From Costus lasius (Eukaryota > Streptophyta > Magnoliopsida > Zingiberales > Costaceae), in NCBI GenBank assembly GCA_027563935.2, contig CM050450.1, forward strand, positions 4,633,957-4,697,956: a stretch of DNA of 64,000 bases, written 5' to 3'. Below, piece after piece: positions 21,881-32,699 of this stretch; within the stretch, counting starts at the first letter, position 1, and each line of letters opens with the position of its first letter. A model generated the notes under the pieces. It worked only from the letters and a program-made list of their open reading frames with translations. It was not told the DNA's origin and ran no database searches. Made by a program: the position numbers and the translations under genes.

Positions 21881-22122
21881 TGAGGAAGTTAATGTTGAAG
21901 TTTGCAATTAAAAATCCAATCGGATGAGGTGGAAGAGTGGAGAACAAAGGTCCCAATCTGTCCGGCGAGTTCCCGCCGCGGCCAAGGATGCCGAGTGGGC
22001 AGCGGAAGGGAATAACAACAAGATGCTGCAAGACAGCGGCCGACGCTAAGGGAAGAGGCCGATGCTAAGGGAAGAGGCGGACGACACAGGCGACGGCGGA
22101 CGACAACATTAATCACCGACAT

Positions 22123-23160
22123 TAAAATTTTGTTAAAACATAAATATTACTGTTTGCGAAATAAATAAAAAATTATAACTGTAATTGATAATAAACCAAA
22201 ATCTAAGCACGCAAGTTTCAAAAAACTTTTCTGGTACAAAAAATATGTATAAATTATTCTTTCTCTTAATTAATAGTAACATCAACGTTGCAAAATCATA
22301 AAATTACAATATTATTAATTAATTAAAACTGTAACTTTTAAGTATTACCAAAAGTGAATCACTCATCAATCAATTATTACCAACCATTATGAATAGTAAA
22401 TTTATTAATACTATAGTCACTTTTGATGAAATTAAACTATAAACATTAATGAATAGCTGTAAAATGCGGAATTAATCGGAATTAAAATTTTCATAATTGC
22501 AGCAATTAGTAGATTAAGGTAAATAGCTGTAAAATGCGGCAAATAAGGTCAATTTCGCACAGGTTTAACAAGACAATTAAAATCATATTGCAAAATCAAT
22601 TTATGAATATAATTAAATTGCTTCACCGTTACATCAAAAATAAAATTTATTTTATTTTAATTTTATTTTATTGGTAAGAACAATATTTTACTAATAATTT
22701 ATGTACTACAAATTTTTGTCTTTACAAATTTTTTAGTGATGTTCAAAGTGTTTTCATCAATTTGCAACAAATTTTTTTTTAATTATTTATTGTCAAAAAT
22801 TTATAAACAATAAATTTTTAATTAACAGATATACTAATCAAAAGTCGAGATGAATTTTTTTAACTTTATTTAGCCGCTGTTGTTTCAATGGCTAAATTAT
22901 TTTATTTTGTTTAACAAAACACAATAAACAAACAGAGAGTAAATCAAAAAAAATTTTTATTTATAAAGTGTAAACAGAGAATAATTTTATCGGTTAATTA
23001 TTTTTTGTTTACATTTAATCATAAAGAATAATAGCTAACCCAGTAATATATTTAAAAATTATTTTAATAAAAAAAGCAACTAGTGGCTCTGTTTATTTTC
23101 TCAGAGCGACGGCTTCGGCATTAAAATATATTGATAAGGATTTTCATTTAAGATTATTGA
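22123..23160. other. AT-rich spacer
   Basis: No gene is seen. AATAGCTGTAAAATGCGG occurs twice (near 22452 and 22521). The composition is roughly three-quarters A+T. Confidence 0.4.
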
Positions 23161-23640
23161 TCTAAAATTTTATTAGACCATTATTTAAATAAAATATAAA
23201 ATTATAGATTATTAAGTAATAAAATTTATAAAATATAGTTAAAAGAGAGTTAGAAAAATAAAACTTAGAGTCGCATTACGGCTTATCCATAGGTGAAAAA
23301 TTGGACCCTCGTGTGTTTAATTCAGATTGAATACTTAGGATATAACCAAGTATTCCTCTATTTTGGGCACGATTATAAAGAAGTTGATCAAGATGCTCTT
23401 TCAGCAATGAGCGACAAAATTAAAAATCCACGAACATAATAAAAATAATGAAAAAAAAAAATGAAAGAGAAGAATGTGAAAAAGAGGTGGTCAATCTCAT
23501 TAATCTTACTAGATTTTTCCTAGTCTTTTAAAAACTTAAACCTACTCTCTTTTAATCCGATTGTAAATTAAAATTGGATTAAAAGGAAATGTTAGCCAAC
23601 ATTAAACAAGTCTGTCTCTTTCTCTTTACCATTGTAAATT
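23158..23640 (-). mobile_element. Copia LTR fragment
   Basis: The order of phrases matches the LTR at 10733-11188 (TAGATTATTAAGTAATAA, AAAGAGAGTTAGAAA, GTATTCCTCTA and a TTTTAATCCGATTGTAAATT region). It has no polypurine partner or clean CA end. A 50-bp scrap of family F (GCGAGGTCCCTGGCTTCGCG and GATCTTGCTTCCATC) follows at 23648-23699. Confidence 0.55.
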
Positions 23641-23699
23641 AAAAATCCGGGCGAGGTCCCTGGCTTCGCGAGGAGATCTTGCTTCCATCCGAGATACTT

Positions 23700-25225
23700 C
23701 AATTTTTTTTCATATTACAATTAAATTAATATTTTTTGTAGCCGCCAGCAGCTTTCACGGTATTCCCAGACACACGCCTAGCCTTCTGTATGCGGGGAGG
23801 TGTGACAGTGTTGCCACTTAGCTCAACGGTGACACAAATCTCACTTTGGCAATCCTCACTATTATACTAACTTTAAATTTATAGATTAATTGGAGACTAA
23901 GGAGTTTAAGGCCTTAGGTTTATAAGGTGTTCTAATATATTTTTAAGGTATTTATGTTTTATGCCTTTTTTATTTTATAGGATACTTCTTAGCCTAACAA
24001 GTGGATTATTTTAGATTATTTTTGAAGAGCCAAGACATTGATGATGTAATTAATGTATACATTTGCTGTGGATTAAATTTGGCTCAAGGGGTTGTTTAGA
24101 TATCTTTGCTTTAGTTTGGAAGCCAATGAGATGATGAATAGTTGCTATTTATATGAATCATATGCTGATCATCTGAGTTTTTGCTTTTGGTAGATGCGCA
24201 TATTTACTTAGCTTATTGCTAAGCAATTGAATGTATTAATAAAAGCTATTGTATCCATGGTCTCCTTTCATTTTGTTGCTTTTAGTATTGATAGGTGTTT
24301 GTATGTAAAGGTGGATTCTTAAAAGTTATGATTGAAAAGGAAGCAAATATGTTATTTTAAATATTGTTAGGTTGATTATGCATGAGTTTTGTTCTGACAT
24401 TTAAGAAGTGACTTGTTGTAAAGTATGACATAATGAGTATGTTTGATCTTGATAATGTTTTGTGAGCACACTTGATTATATAAATGGCCACATAGTCATA
24501 TTGATGTTTATTTGATTATCAAGTTTGATTATGATGTGATTCGATGATCACATGTGTTAATGATCTTTTGGTTATGTTTCATTTGATTAGTATATTTGAT
24601 TATGACCTTGTGAGCATGCTTGTTTTGTTAGTACCAATGATCATGTCTAAATTTGGAATTTATGGTGTAAGTATGTTGCCCTTGATATGATATCATTATG
24701 GTGGGTAAGAATGATAGCATATCTAAATTTAAGATCATTGCATTAAGATTTTAAAATAATATTATGGATACTTATTATTTTACAGCTTGATGATATATAT
24801 TTTGGCTTATTAATAATACATAAACTCTTATCCAAATCTTATGTTTGAAACTGGTCATGTTCTTATAGTGATGGTTTGATGATAATAAACTCATAGTGAT
24901 GATCTTGTGTTGATCCTATGATGATACTTATACAGTTGATGATATCATGGGTGTATTTATTTATGATATGTTTCTGATTTTGATCGTGCACACGGGGTAT
25001 TCAATAATAAAGATTTTTATCAGTTAGAACTAATTGATTTTAAAATATAAATTCGTACGTCAACGCTTCACCCTACAATTCAGTGGTGTCGTGTAAATTT
25101 TAGAACAACCATATATCTCTAATTTTAAGTCAATAGGTACAGGGAGGACCAATTTCTCCATCTCTCTCTTTCTACCCATTGATCAATGGGTCGGTAAATA
25201 AAAAAATATTTCTCAATAATCAATA
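23700..25225. other. T-rich spacer, intron-like
   Basis: No frame or element ends are seen. It is rich in TGATTATGATG-type phrases. Near 23740-23865 it includes GCCGCCAGCAGCTTTCACGG and ACGGTGACACAAATCTCAC, a diverged duplicate of 43826-44000. Confidence 0.4.
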
Positions 25226-25649
25226 TGTTGGCCTAAAACTTCATGTAAAATTTTATTTAAATAGAAAATAAAAACATAGATTATGAAATAATAAAATTTG
25301 TAAATAATATATATAAGAGAATTAGAATAATAGAATCCGGAGACACATTGTGGCTTATTCTTAGGTGAAAATCTGGGCTCTTATGTGAGTTAAATTTGAA
25401 TTGAACACCCAGGATACAACCGGGTATTCCTCTCCTACGGTCACAACCTTGGAGAAGTTGATTAGATGCTCTTTCAGCAATAAGCAGCAAAAATCAGAGA
25501 AAACCAAGAAGATAGAAAGAAAAGAAGAAGAAAGAAAAAAGGGGAGAGGAACCACCCAATCCCTCGCATGAGATTTTAAGCTTATTTCTTAAGGCTAGTA
25601 ACGTTAGCATTAAATGCTAACATTAAGTTTTTTTTAATTTTATCTAATA
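25226..25649 (-). mobile_element. Copia LTR, minus strand
   Basis: It runs from TGTTGGCC to CTAATA (terminal CA changed to TA), followed by the reversed polypurine tract ATCCCCCATAAATT. It is homologous to 10733-11188 and almost identical to 44799-45225. The two frames at 25281-25555 are not genes. Confidence 0.7.
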
Positions 25650-26401
25650 ATCCCCCATAAATTAAAAAAAATTCTGAATATAATTAAACTTAACAAGATG
25701 ACTAAAAAAATTTAAATTGTTGCACATGCCTATATCATGCGGTCAGTAAAGTGCACTTAAAGGCATAACTTTTACTTAGTGAAAATATTTCCATCTGAAG
25801 GAAAGATAGTGAACTAGTCTTGGATTACATCCCTTTGACCCAGACTTCAAAGAATCCACACACAATATAGGGTTTGTCTAATTGCGGGGTTGTGCATTTT
25901 TGACTGTGTGCGTGTATCTTCATGAGAGCTTCTAAGGATTGTCTATGTCCTCAGCCGCAGTTCCCTACAAGGGATGAGTGTAGAGGCTCATCTCATGGTA
26001 ATTAACTACTTCAATAAGTTTTACTTATCTCTATAGTAGAAAGCACAAAATATATCCTCATGAATGAGAGTGTAAAGTATCTAACTCTATCACATAAATA
26101 ATTTTGTACACCATAGTGTTATATAATTTTTATTTTTCAAACTGCTTCCTAGCCAATCAATTACCTTGTTATTATCACATTAAACCTCCTTCAAGGGATC
26201 TCTTATTACAGAGGTTGGGTTCCCACCGCTGAGAGACCTATTTTTAGACTAATATCATTCCTATTGATACTTCCAAGATTATAATATTGGGCAAGCTTTG
26301 GTTAAGAAAAAAGCTTTGTTGTGCTCAGTCTTTATAAAAAAAAGTGCTGCAACTTTTTATGAGTTAAGCCATTATATAGACTTATGTCTAATTTTTAATA
26401 T

Positions 26402-26462
<61 letters not shown>

Positions 26463-27340
26463 AGTCTATTGCTGCTTTAGAATTTTACTAATTTATCTTT
26501 ATATTGAATCCTTTACTCTTACTTTAAATTTCTTATTTTTGAATTTATAAAGAGAGAAAGGAATTTTTTTTCTAAGCAAGCAACAAAACCTAAAAATTCA
26601 TTAGGCCTTTAGTTGCCCTTATCATAAAGCATAGCCAATTCATTTAAATTTTTCTGACTTTAAATTAATTTTTTAAAGTTATTTTAATTTTTAAGTGAAT
26701 TAAAATTTTTATTTGCATAAATAATTCTCTTTATAACAGTTGTTATAAATATTATTAATTTAGAACGTATGTATATGTCTTTTTCATGGTCAATATGATC
26801 ATCAAATACATGATAATAATGATGCATCTTATTTTCAAAATTTATATTATGTTTATTGTGTACATTATAATTAATACATGCATTATATGCAGTATTGTAA
26901 TATAATTGTTAAGCATATTATAAACATAATTGTTATGATGTTCATTTTGACAAAAATAGACACTATTTCCACCTATCATATTATGATTATTTAGTGCATT
27001 ATGCAACTGATCTTCATAATATCCATTTTGCTATGCTATGAACATTAATTTCATTATAGAAAACAAATATATTATAACATTTATGTTTTATATTATATTC
27101 AACATAATATTTATAAATATTATTTTAAATATTTAAATTACACATTATGCTCATTCTAATATAGCCCAAGCCAAATTAAGTTGAATCAGATGATCAAAAC
27201 TGATACAATTATAAGTTATACTATAAACTAGGCCAACCCCCACAGTTATGATCATTAGCCTAATCTATAAAAGACATTATCATTTTAAAGTGAATTTAAA
27301 AATTTTGAGATATTGAAATTTAAATTAAATTACAGCCATT
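25650..27340 (-). mobile_element. Copia 3' non-coding remnant with (TA)n tract
   Basis: It is homologous to 11189-12400: GTGCACTTAAAGGCATAAC, the GCGGGGTTGTGCATTTTTG module near 25883, GTTGGGTTCCCACC near 26213, TTAGGCCTTTAGTTGCCC near 26600 and AGCCAAATTAAGTTGAATCA near 27171. A TA microsatellite lies at 26404-26462. No coding capacity remains. Confidence 0.6.
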
Positions 27341-27344
27341 ATGA

Positions 27345-27939
27345 TTTTGATTTTATTGTCCAGCATCTCCCATTATTAAATATACAGCCATGTCTGATAC
27401 TAATTTGCAAGTCTACCGTTTACCTAACTGAGTTGGGTGGGATAACTCGACTGCGACTCGAACGATTCTCGGTATCGTGGAGGGAACGAGGCAAAGGTTC
27501 AGTTGAACGGCATCGGCAGGTTGCTTTCTTATCCTTGGCTCTCGGCTTTCGGCGTGGCTATGCTCCTTGTAGATAGCTTTGTACCGATAACTTTTGGCTC
27601 TCTTATCGACCCTCAGCTCTCAACTGTCTGCACGTCTTGGCTCTTAATTGTCGATAGCTCTGTCCCGGTAACTTTCGGCTCTCTTATCGACCCTCGGCTC
27701 TCGGCTGTCTACACATCTCAACTCCTTCTCGTCAATAGCTCTATCCCGAAAACTTTCGGCTGTCTTGTCGACACCCGGCTCTCGACTGTTTGCATATCTC
27801 GGCTCCTTGTCGATAGCTTTGTCTTGGGAACTTTTGGCTTTCTTATCAACCCTCGGCTCTCGGCTGACTGCACGTCTCTGCTCCTAATCGTCGATAGCTC
27901 TGTCTAGTAATTTTCGGCTCTCTTATTGACCCTTGGCTC
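27345..27939 (-). repeat. Family F 3' block and 81-bp array, copy A
   Basis: The 3' block (CATCTCCCATTATTAAATAT to GAGTTGGGTGGGATAACTCG) lies at 27362-27450. It is followed by about five tandem units built of GTCGATAGCTCTGTCCCGG, TAACTTTCGGCTCTCTTATC and GACCCTCGGCTCTCGGCTGT. The 27-codon period keeps a plus-strand frame open for 134 codons, but the sense strand of the family is minus. The array is broken at 27939 by the copia 5' LTR. Confidence 0.65.
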
Positions 27940-28432
27940 TGTTGGAGTTTAAGAAAACCCAAAAGTCCCTTAGTCCCATATTGGGGGAGTTAGAAGGGAT
28001 ACTTAGGTTTAAAGGTAGTTGTAATTTCCCTAGCCCATTGAGGTTTTTAAGGGGTATCAACTATCTAAACCAAGTTGATCCAAAACACGCGCACGCGCGC
28101 CTCGCCACGCCACGCCGAGCCGGGCCGGGCTGGGTCATGCTCGTGGGTGCGGGTGTGGGCCACGCCACGCCACACCACATAGTCGTACGCTTCTCGCGCT
28201 CTGCTCTCTTCCTCTTTTTGCTGAACGACATTGAAAGGTGGCAATGACAGCCATCCCACCGTCGCGCCAGTAGGGATGCTACATCGGTTGCATCTTCGGG
28301 CAACCATCCGGATAAAAGCTTACACGCCAAAGCCCGAAAATTTGCCTAAGGATAGACCTCGGTCGCTTCCGGCTCTTTCTAATCTTCTATTTTATTGTTA
28401 TTAAATCTGCATAATTATTTGATCTTGTTACC
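27940..28432 (+). mobile_element. Copia A 5' LTR, promoter region deleted
   Basis: Compared with the 3' LTR, about 260 bp are missing between GTGGGTGCGGGTGTGGG and AGTCGTACGCTTCTCGC. The missing segment is the one that contains the TATATAA box in the 3' LTR. The LTR is interrupted at 28433 by a foreign LTR before its own CA end. The same deletion is present in copy B, so it predates the segmental duplication. Confidence 0.75.
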
Positions 28433-29674
28433 TGAATTTAATAAAGATAAAATCTTTGAACAGAAAATTATAGCATTGAAAGGGATTTTTCCTAAGATAC
28501 AGATTACCTCCTTCCGAAGCGTAATCCGGTATCTATTTATGTTAATTCCCTACTCTCGTGACAATTAACATAAATAGACCCATTAAGTTCCATGAAAAAC
28601 CATGGTAATCCTTCAAATGAATCCGAACTACTCTTGTGATCGTATTCGTATGTTTGAAAAGAATAGTTCCGACTTCCGATGTTGTGATTCACCTCTCAGT
28701 ACTTCTCGCAACGTCTAAGACGTAAAGTTACTTGATCAGGGCAAATTACAGAATAGGCACAATTCTAATTAAATCAAATCTATAAAATCCATGTCAAAGA
28801 TTTAAACAACAAGTTTAATTCATAAATCATTCAACGGGCTACTTCCCAAATCCCAAAAATATGAGTTTACACGTCCATGTTCAAAGCAAACAGCATGTTC
28901 ATCGATGAATTCAATATGTAATCTCTCTAAAATAATGCAAAAAGACACTAGGAAAGTAATTAGAACTCTTCCCCTCGATCTAGTGATGAAGATGAAGCAT
29001 CAAATCCTCTCCTTTGCGTGATCTCTAGCCGGAATTTTGCCCTAAAACTGATTTCTGCTGCCGCCGCTGTAGCCGTTCGTTTCGTGCCCAGAAACCCTTC
29101 CAAAATCCTTCCTTTATATTCTAATCAGTATATAACCCATCTAGGAAGGTTTCTGCAAGGTTTGGTTCAATTCTGGTTCAATTTGGAGTCGAATCAAGTG
29201 AAAAATCCAAAGTTTCATGGTCCGTAATGTATTTACGACTGAGGCCGTAATTCTATCTGTGAATAAGCCTTTTTATACATAGAAAGTTTCATGATCCATG
29301 ATGGATTCATGGCCTCACCCGTGAAAGTTTCTGTGAACTTTTTTTTTACTTAGTCGATTTCATCGCCCTTCGAACGCAAAATTACGGTTGGCTCAATAAT
29401 TACGGTGAAGGCTGTGAAAATTGAAATCTTCATTGTTTTCACTTAAATTTGATGTGTAAACTCGTGATTTCCTCAGGAACCGTGCTATGGCCTCAAAACT
29501 CTCAAAATCCATCATTTTTGAGCCATTTTACCTACATTTTCATAAAAACCAAGAAAAGTGAAGATTTTGTGCCAAGTGAAGCAAAAAATATTAAAAATTG
29601 TATAAAATCATTCAATTAAGCCCAAAATATTATATAAAATATAGGCAAAAACATGGTGTAAATGCAACGCATCA
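28433..29674 (-). mobile_element. Solo LTR nested in the copia 5' end
   Basis: The insert starts TGAATTTAATAAAG and ends GCAACGCATCA. The flanks are TTACC (28428-28432) and TGACC (29675-29679), a target duplication with one mismatch. In minus orientation it begins TGATGCGTTGCATTTACACC, a gypsy-like LTR start. It contains no genes; the 29018-29227 frame is not supported. It is also in copy B (49735-50969), so it predates the duplication. Confidence 0.55.
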
Positions 29675-30009
29675 TGACCAGAGTGTCGTCTACATCTTCC
29701 TTAATGTATATAAACATACATTACATTTATACAACTTCATTCTGCGACTGTTAATTCAAAGATTTACATAATCGCATTGTTGAATTGATTTCAATTATTT
29801 GTGCATCTCCTGCCTAAACTGTCTACTTGACTATTCTCCATATTAGTCTAATTTTTACCTGCAATTATTTTTGCTTGCATAAACATTATTTGTTTATTTA
29901 AGTTGAACACTGATACATAATAGACATTAATTGTAATTAAACATTGTCTATTTAATAATTGCAGCTTAGTCACAAGTGTCATAATACTTTCTTTGTCATA
30001 ACACATTAA

Positions 30010-30357
30010 ATGGCCAACAAGGTACCTTCTTCAGTAAAACCTAAAAGGTTTAATAGAACTGGTTTCACAAGTTGGAAAGAACAAATGGACATATGGCTTA
30101 TAACAATTGGATTAATTAGTGCCATTGGTGTAGATCCTTCTCTGAATAGATCCAATAAATCTTCCCTCTTCTCTGATTCTCAAATAACTGATTCAACCAT
30201 TGAGAAGTCTAACTTCATTTGCAAGTTCAGGATCCTCTATTGTCTCTTTACTCTCCTATATGTCACATATAAGAAGTATGAGATAGTCATAGATCTCTGG
30301 ACTTCTCTAATAAGAACTCATTCAAAGAAATTCTATAAACCTTTGACCAAACCCTAA
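30010..30357 (+). pseudogene. Copia A gag, truncated (115 codons)
   Basis: The ATG at 30010 starts MANKVPSSVKPKRFNRTGF, continues TSWKEQMDIWLITIGLIS, and keeps the DLWTSLIRTHS region of copia gag. The frame ends at KPLTKP and jumps almost directly to the region before the protease. The rest of capsid and the zinc knuckle are missing. The copy in B (51305-51652) has the same end, so the deletion is older than the duplication. Confidence 0.75.
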
Positions 30358-31731
30358 GTCAACATTATTGAAAATCAACCAGCCTCAACTTCAACTCTAA
30401 GGATAGACCCCGATTTTCCCAGTGTTAACCTAACTCACCATGATTCTGAATGATGGTTAGATTCTGGTGCGAACACTCATGTATGTTCAAACCGGCTGTG
30501 GTTCACTTCCTACTAGGACTCAAGTGGAGGAAGTGTAACAATGGGAAATGGTTCCTCAGCACTTGTACTTGGACACGGTCAAGTAACCCTGAAGTTTACT
30601 TATGGAAAATCTTTAACTCTGGATAATGTGCTCCATGTACCTAAGATTCGAAGAAACCTTGTTAGTGGGTCTCTCCTTGTTAAAAACAGCTTTAAAATCA
30701 TATTAGATGCAAATAAAGTTGTTCTCTCTAAAGGTGACTTATTTATTGGAAAAGACTTTACTTCTAATGGTCTATTTCAATTGAATATTCTTCCTTTGAA
30801 TTTTGTGTTTGATTCTCCCATTACTTTGAACACCGAAAATGGTGGTTATTGGCATGATAGACTTGGACATGTTAACCTCAAATACCTTGCTAGAATGAGT
30901 CACCTAGGCTTGATTCCTAAAACTAGCTCAAACTCAAATGAAAAATGTGAGCTATGTGTTCAAGCAAAACAACCTAGAAAATCATTCCACTCCTTACCTT
31001 ATAAAGAGTCAGAACTTCTTGAGTTAATTCACTCAGATGTTTGTGATTCAAATAGAGATCCTATTAGAGGAGGTAGCAAATACTTTGTAACCTTCATTGA
31101 CAATTGTTCAAAGTTTTGCTATATCTACCTCTTAAAATCCAAAGATGAAGTCATTTCCAAATTTAAGATCTTCAAAGCTGAAGTAGAAAGCCAATTGGAT
31201 AGGAAGATCAAAATCCTTAGATTAGATCGAGGAGGGGAGTCAACCTCTAATGAATTTTCTCAATTTTGTCAAGAAAATGAGATAATTCATCAAGTAACTG
31301 CTCCTTACTCTCCTCAATCTAATAGAGTAGCACAAAGAAAGAACATAACCCTACTAGACATGGTAAATGTCATATTGCTCAGTTTTGGAGCACCCTAGAA
31401 CTTGTGGGGGGAGACTATTCTTTCAGCCTGCTTCATTCAAAATATGATTCCCTCCAAAAGTAACTTGAAAACTCCTTTTGAAATTTGGAAAGGATATAGG
31501 CCCAACCTTAAATTCCTTAGAATGTGGGGGTGCTTAGCAAAAGTAAGTATTCCTGAATCTAAGAGGAAAAAGATTGGTCCTAAAACCTTAGATGCTACCT
31601 TTATAGGATATTCTCTTGATTCCAACACTTATAAGTGTCTTGTTCTTAGTTCTGATGTTCCTAAAATCTCTAAGAACTCCCTCATTGAATCTAGGGACAT
31701 TACTTTGGTTGAAAAATGTCTTTCCTTTTAA
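30358..31731 (+). pseudogene. Copia A protease and integrase
   Basis: The protease site reads WLDSGANTHVC near 30457, preceded by a TGA that is TGG in copy B. The integrase follows: HDRLGHVNLKYLARMSHLG with CELCVQAKQ (HHCC), then HSDVCDSNRDPIRGGSKYFV (first Asp) and LRLDRGGES (second Asp). At the Glu position SNRVAQRKN replaces the usual SNGVAERKN, so the third catalytic residue is Gln. A TAG after LLSFGAP splits the C-terminal part (31402-31731, with FEIWKGYRPNLKFLRMWGC and FIGYSLDSNTYKCL). The open run of 285 codons from 30541 is well preserved, but the Glu change makes activity unlikely. Confidence 0.8.
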
Positions 31732-31789
31732 ACCTCAAAATTCTTCTCCCATCATGATCCTAACCTTTTTTAATAATCTTAACCTAATC

Positions 31790-32162
31790 CACAAAACAAA
31801 CTATTATAGCTAGAAATACCATGGAAGCAGAGATTGTTGCTTTAGACTTAGCTTGCTCAGAAGCTGAGTGGCTTAAAAACCTTTGTTCATCTATACCAAT
31901 GGCCCTAACATTTAGTCCACCAATTTCTATTAATTGTGATAGTAAGACTGTAATAGAATTTTGCAAAAAGAAACTAGTAAACACCAAATTGAGTAGACAC
32001 ATCAAAATTAGACAGAAAACTATTAGATGGTTATCTACTCATAATGTTGTTTCTTTATCGTTTGTAAGAACTTATTATAATAATCTTGCAGACTGCTTCA
32101 CAAAAGGTTTGAATCAAACCAAAGTGATGGCTTCATCTAGGGGAATGGGGATTAGTCCATAA
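31790..32162 (+). pseudogene. Copia A RNase H C-terminal half
   Basis: It begins IARNTMEAEIVALDLACSEA, continues with INCDSKTVIEFCKKKLVNTK, SRHIKIRQKTIRWLST and ADCFTKGLNQTKVMASSRGM, and ends at 32162. Only about 60 bp separate it from the end of the integrase region, so the whole RT and the N-terminal half of RNase H are deleted. The same junction is present in copy B. Confidence 0.8.
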
Positions 32163-32699
32163 TGGGCCCTCCTACAGTGGCAACCCAACCTCCGTGATAG
32201 GTAGACCCTGGAAAGAGGTTCAATGGGTAATAACAAGCTGACTGGTTGGCCAAGGAGTATAATTAAAAATTGTAAAAAACACTATATGTGTTTATTGGAG
32301 TTAATTATAAAGGCTCCAATACCCCCATTCATAAGGTGATTGAGTACTCCTATGTAGATGTTAGGTTGAGTTAGATAACTCTTAAAGAAATCCAAAAGGT
32401 TTAAACCTAAGAAGTGCCTCTACACACTTCTTCATAGGATTTCTCTTATATGTGAGTTTCCGTATACAACCGCGGACTAGTAACTGGACAATACTAGCAA
32501 ACTCACAAGAAAAGAAGGTACCCGCGCACGGCCAAAAATGCGCAACCCCGCATCACTGTTAGTTGTATCATGTGTGCACCGTTCTAAGCTGGGCCCAAAG
32601 GGTTGTAGTTCAAAACCTGATTCACTACATCTCTTCCGGTGAAGTTCCATGTACTAAGTGTATTGAGCACTGCTCTTTCCTTACTGCGTGATATAAATG
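32163..32699 (+). other. Copia 3' non-coding module before the 3' LTR
   Basis: There is no frame here. It holds AGTGGCAACCCAACCTCC, CTTCATAGGATTTCTC, CCGTATACAACCGCGG and GGCCAAAAATGCGCAACCCC (32533-32552). The same ordered phrases occur between RNase H and the LTR in the other copia remnants of this window, even where the LTRs are unrelated in sequence. Confidence 0.65.

Larger units (their letters stand above)
18344..22122 (-). mobile_element. L1-type LINE, 3'-truncated
   Basis: This is a non-LTR retrotransposon on the minus strand. A GC-rich 5' region lies near 21900-22120, followed by an ORF1 with a DUF4283-like and CCHC domain and an ORF2 with endonuclease and reverse transcriptase. The RT is cut at 18344 where the copia 3' LTR begins, so its C-terminal part, 3' UTR and poly(A) tail are absent. 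Multiple stops show it is old. Confidence 0.88.

Noticed and set aside
27503..27907. A 134-codon plus-strand frame with repeating LLIVDSSVPVTFGSLIDPRL.
   Set aside because: It is a product of the 81-bp period and is antisense to family F. It lacks a conserved start and is broken differently in copy B.
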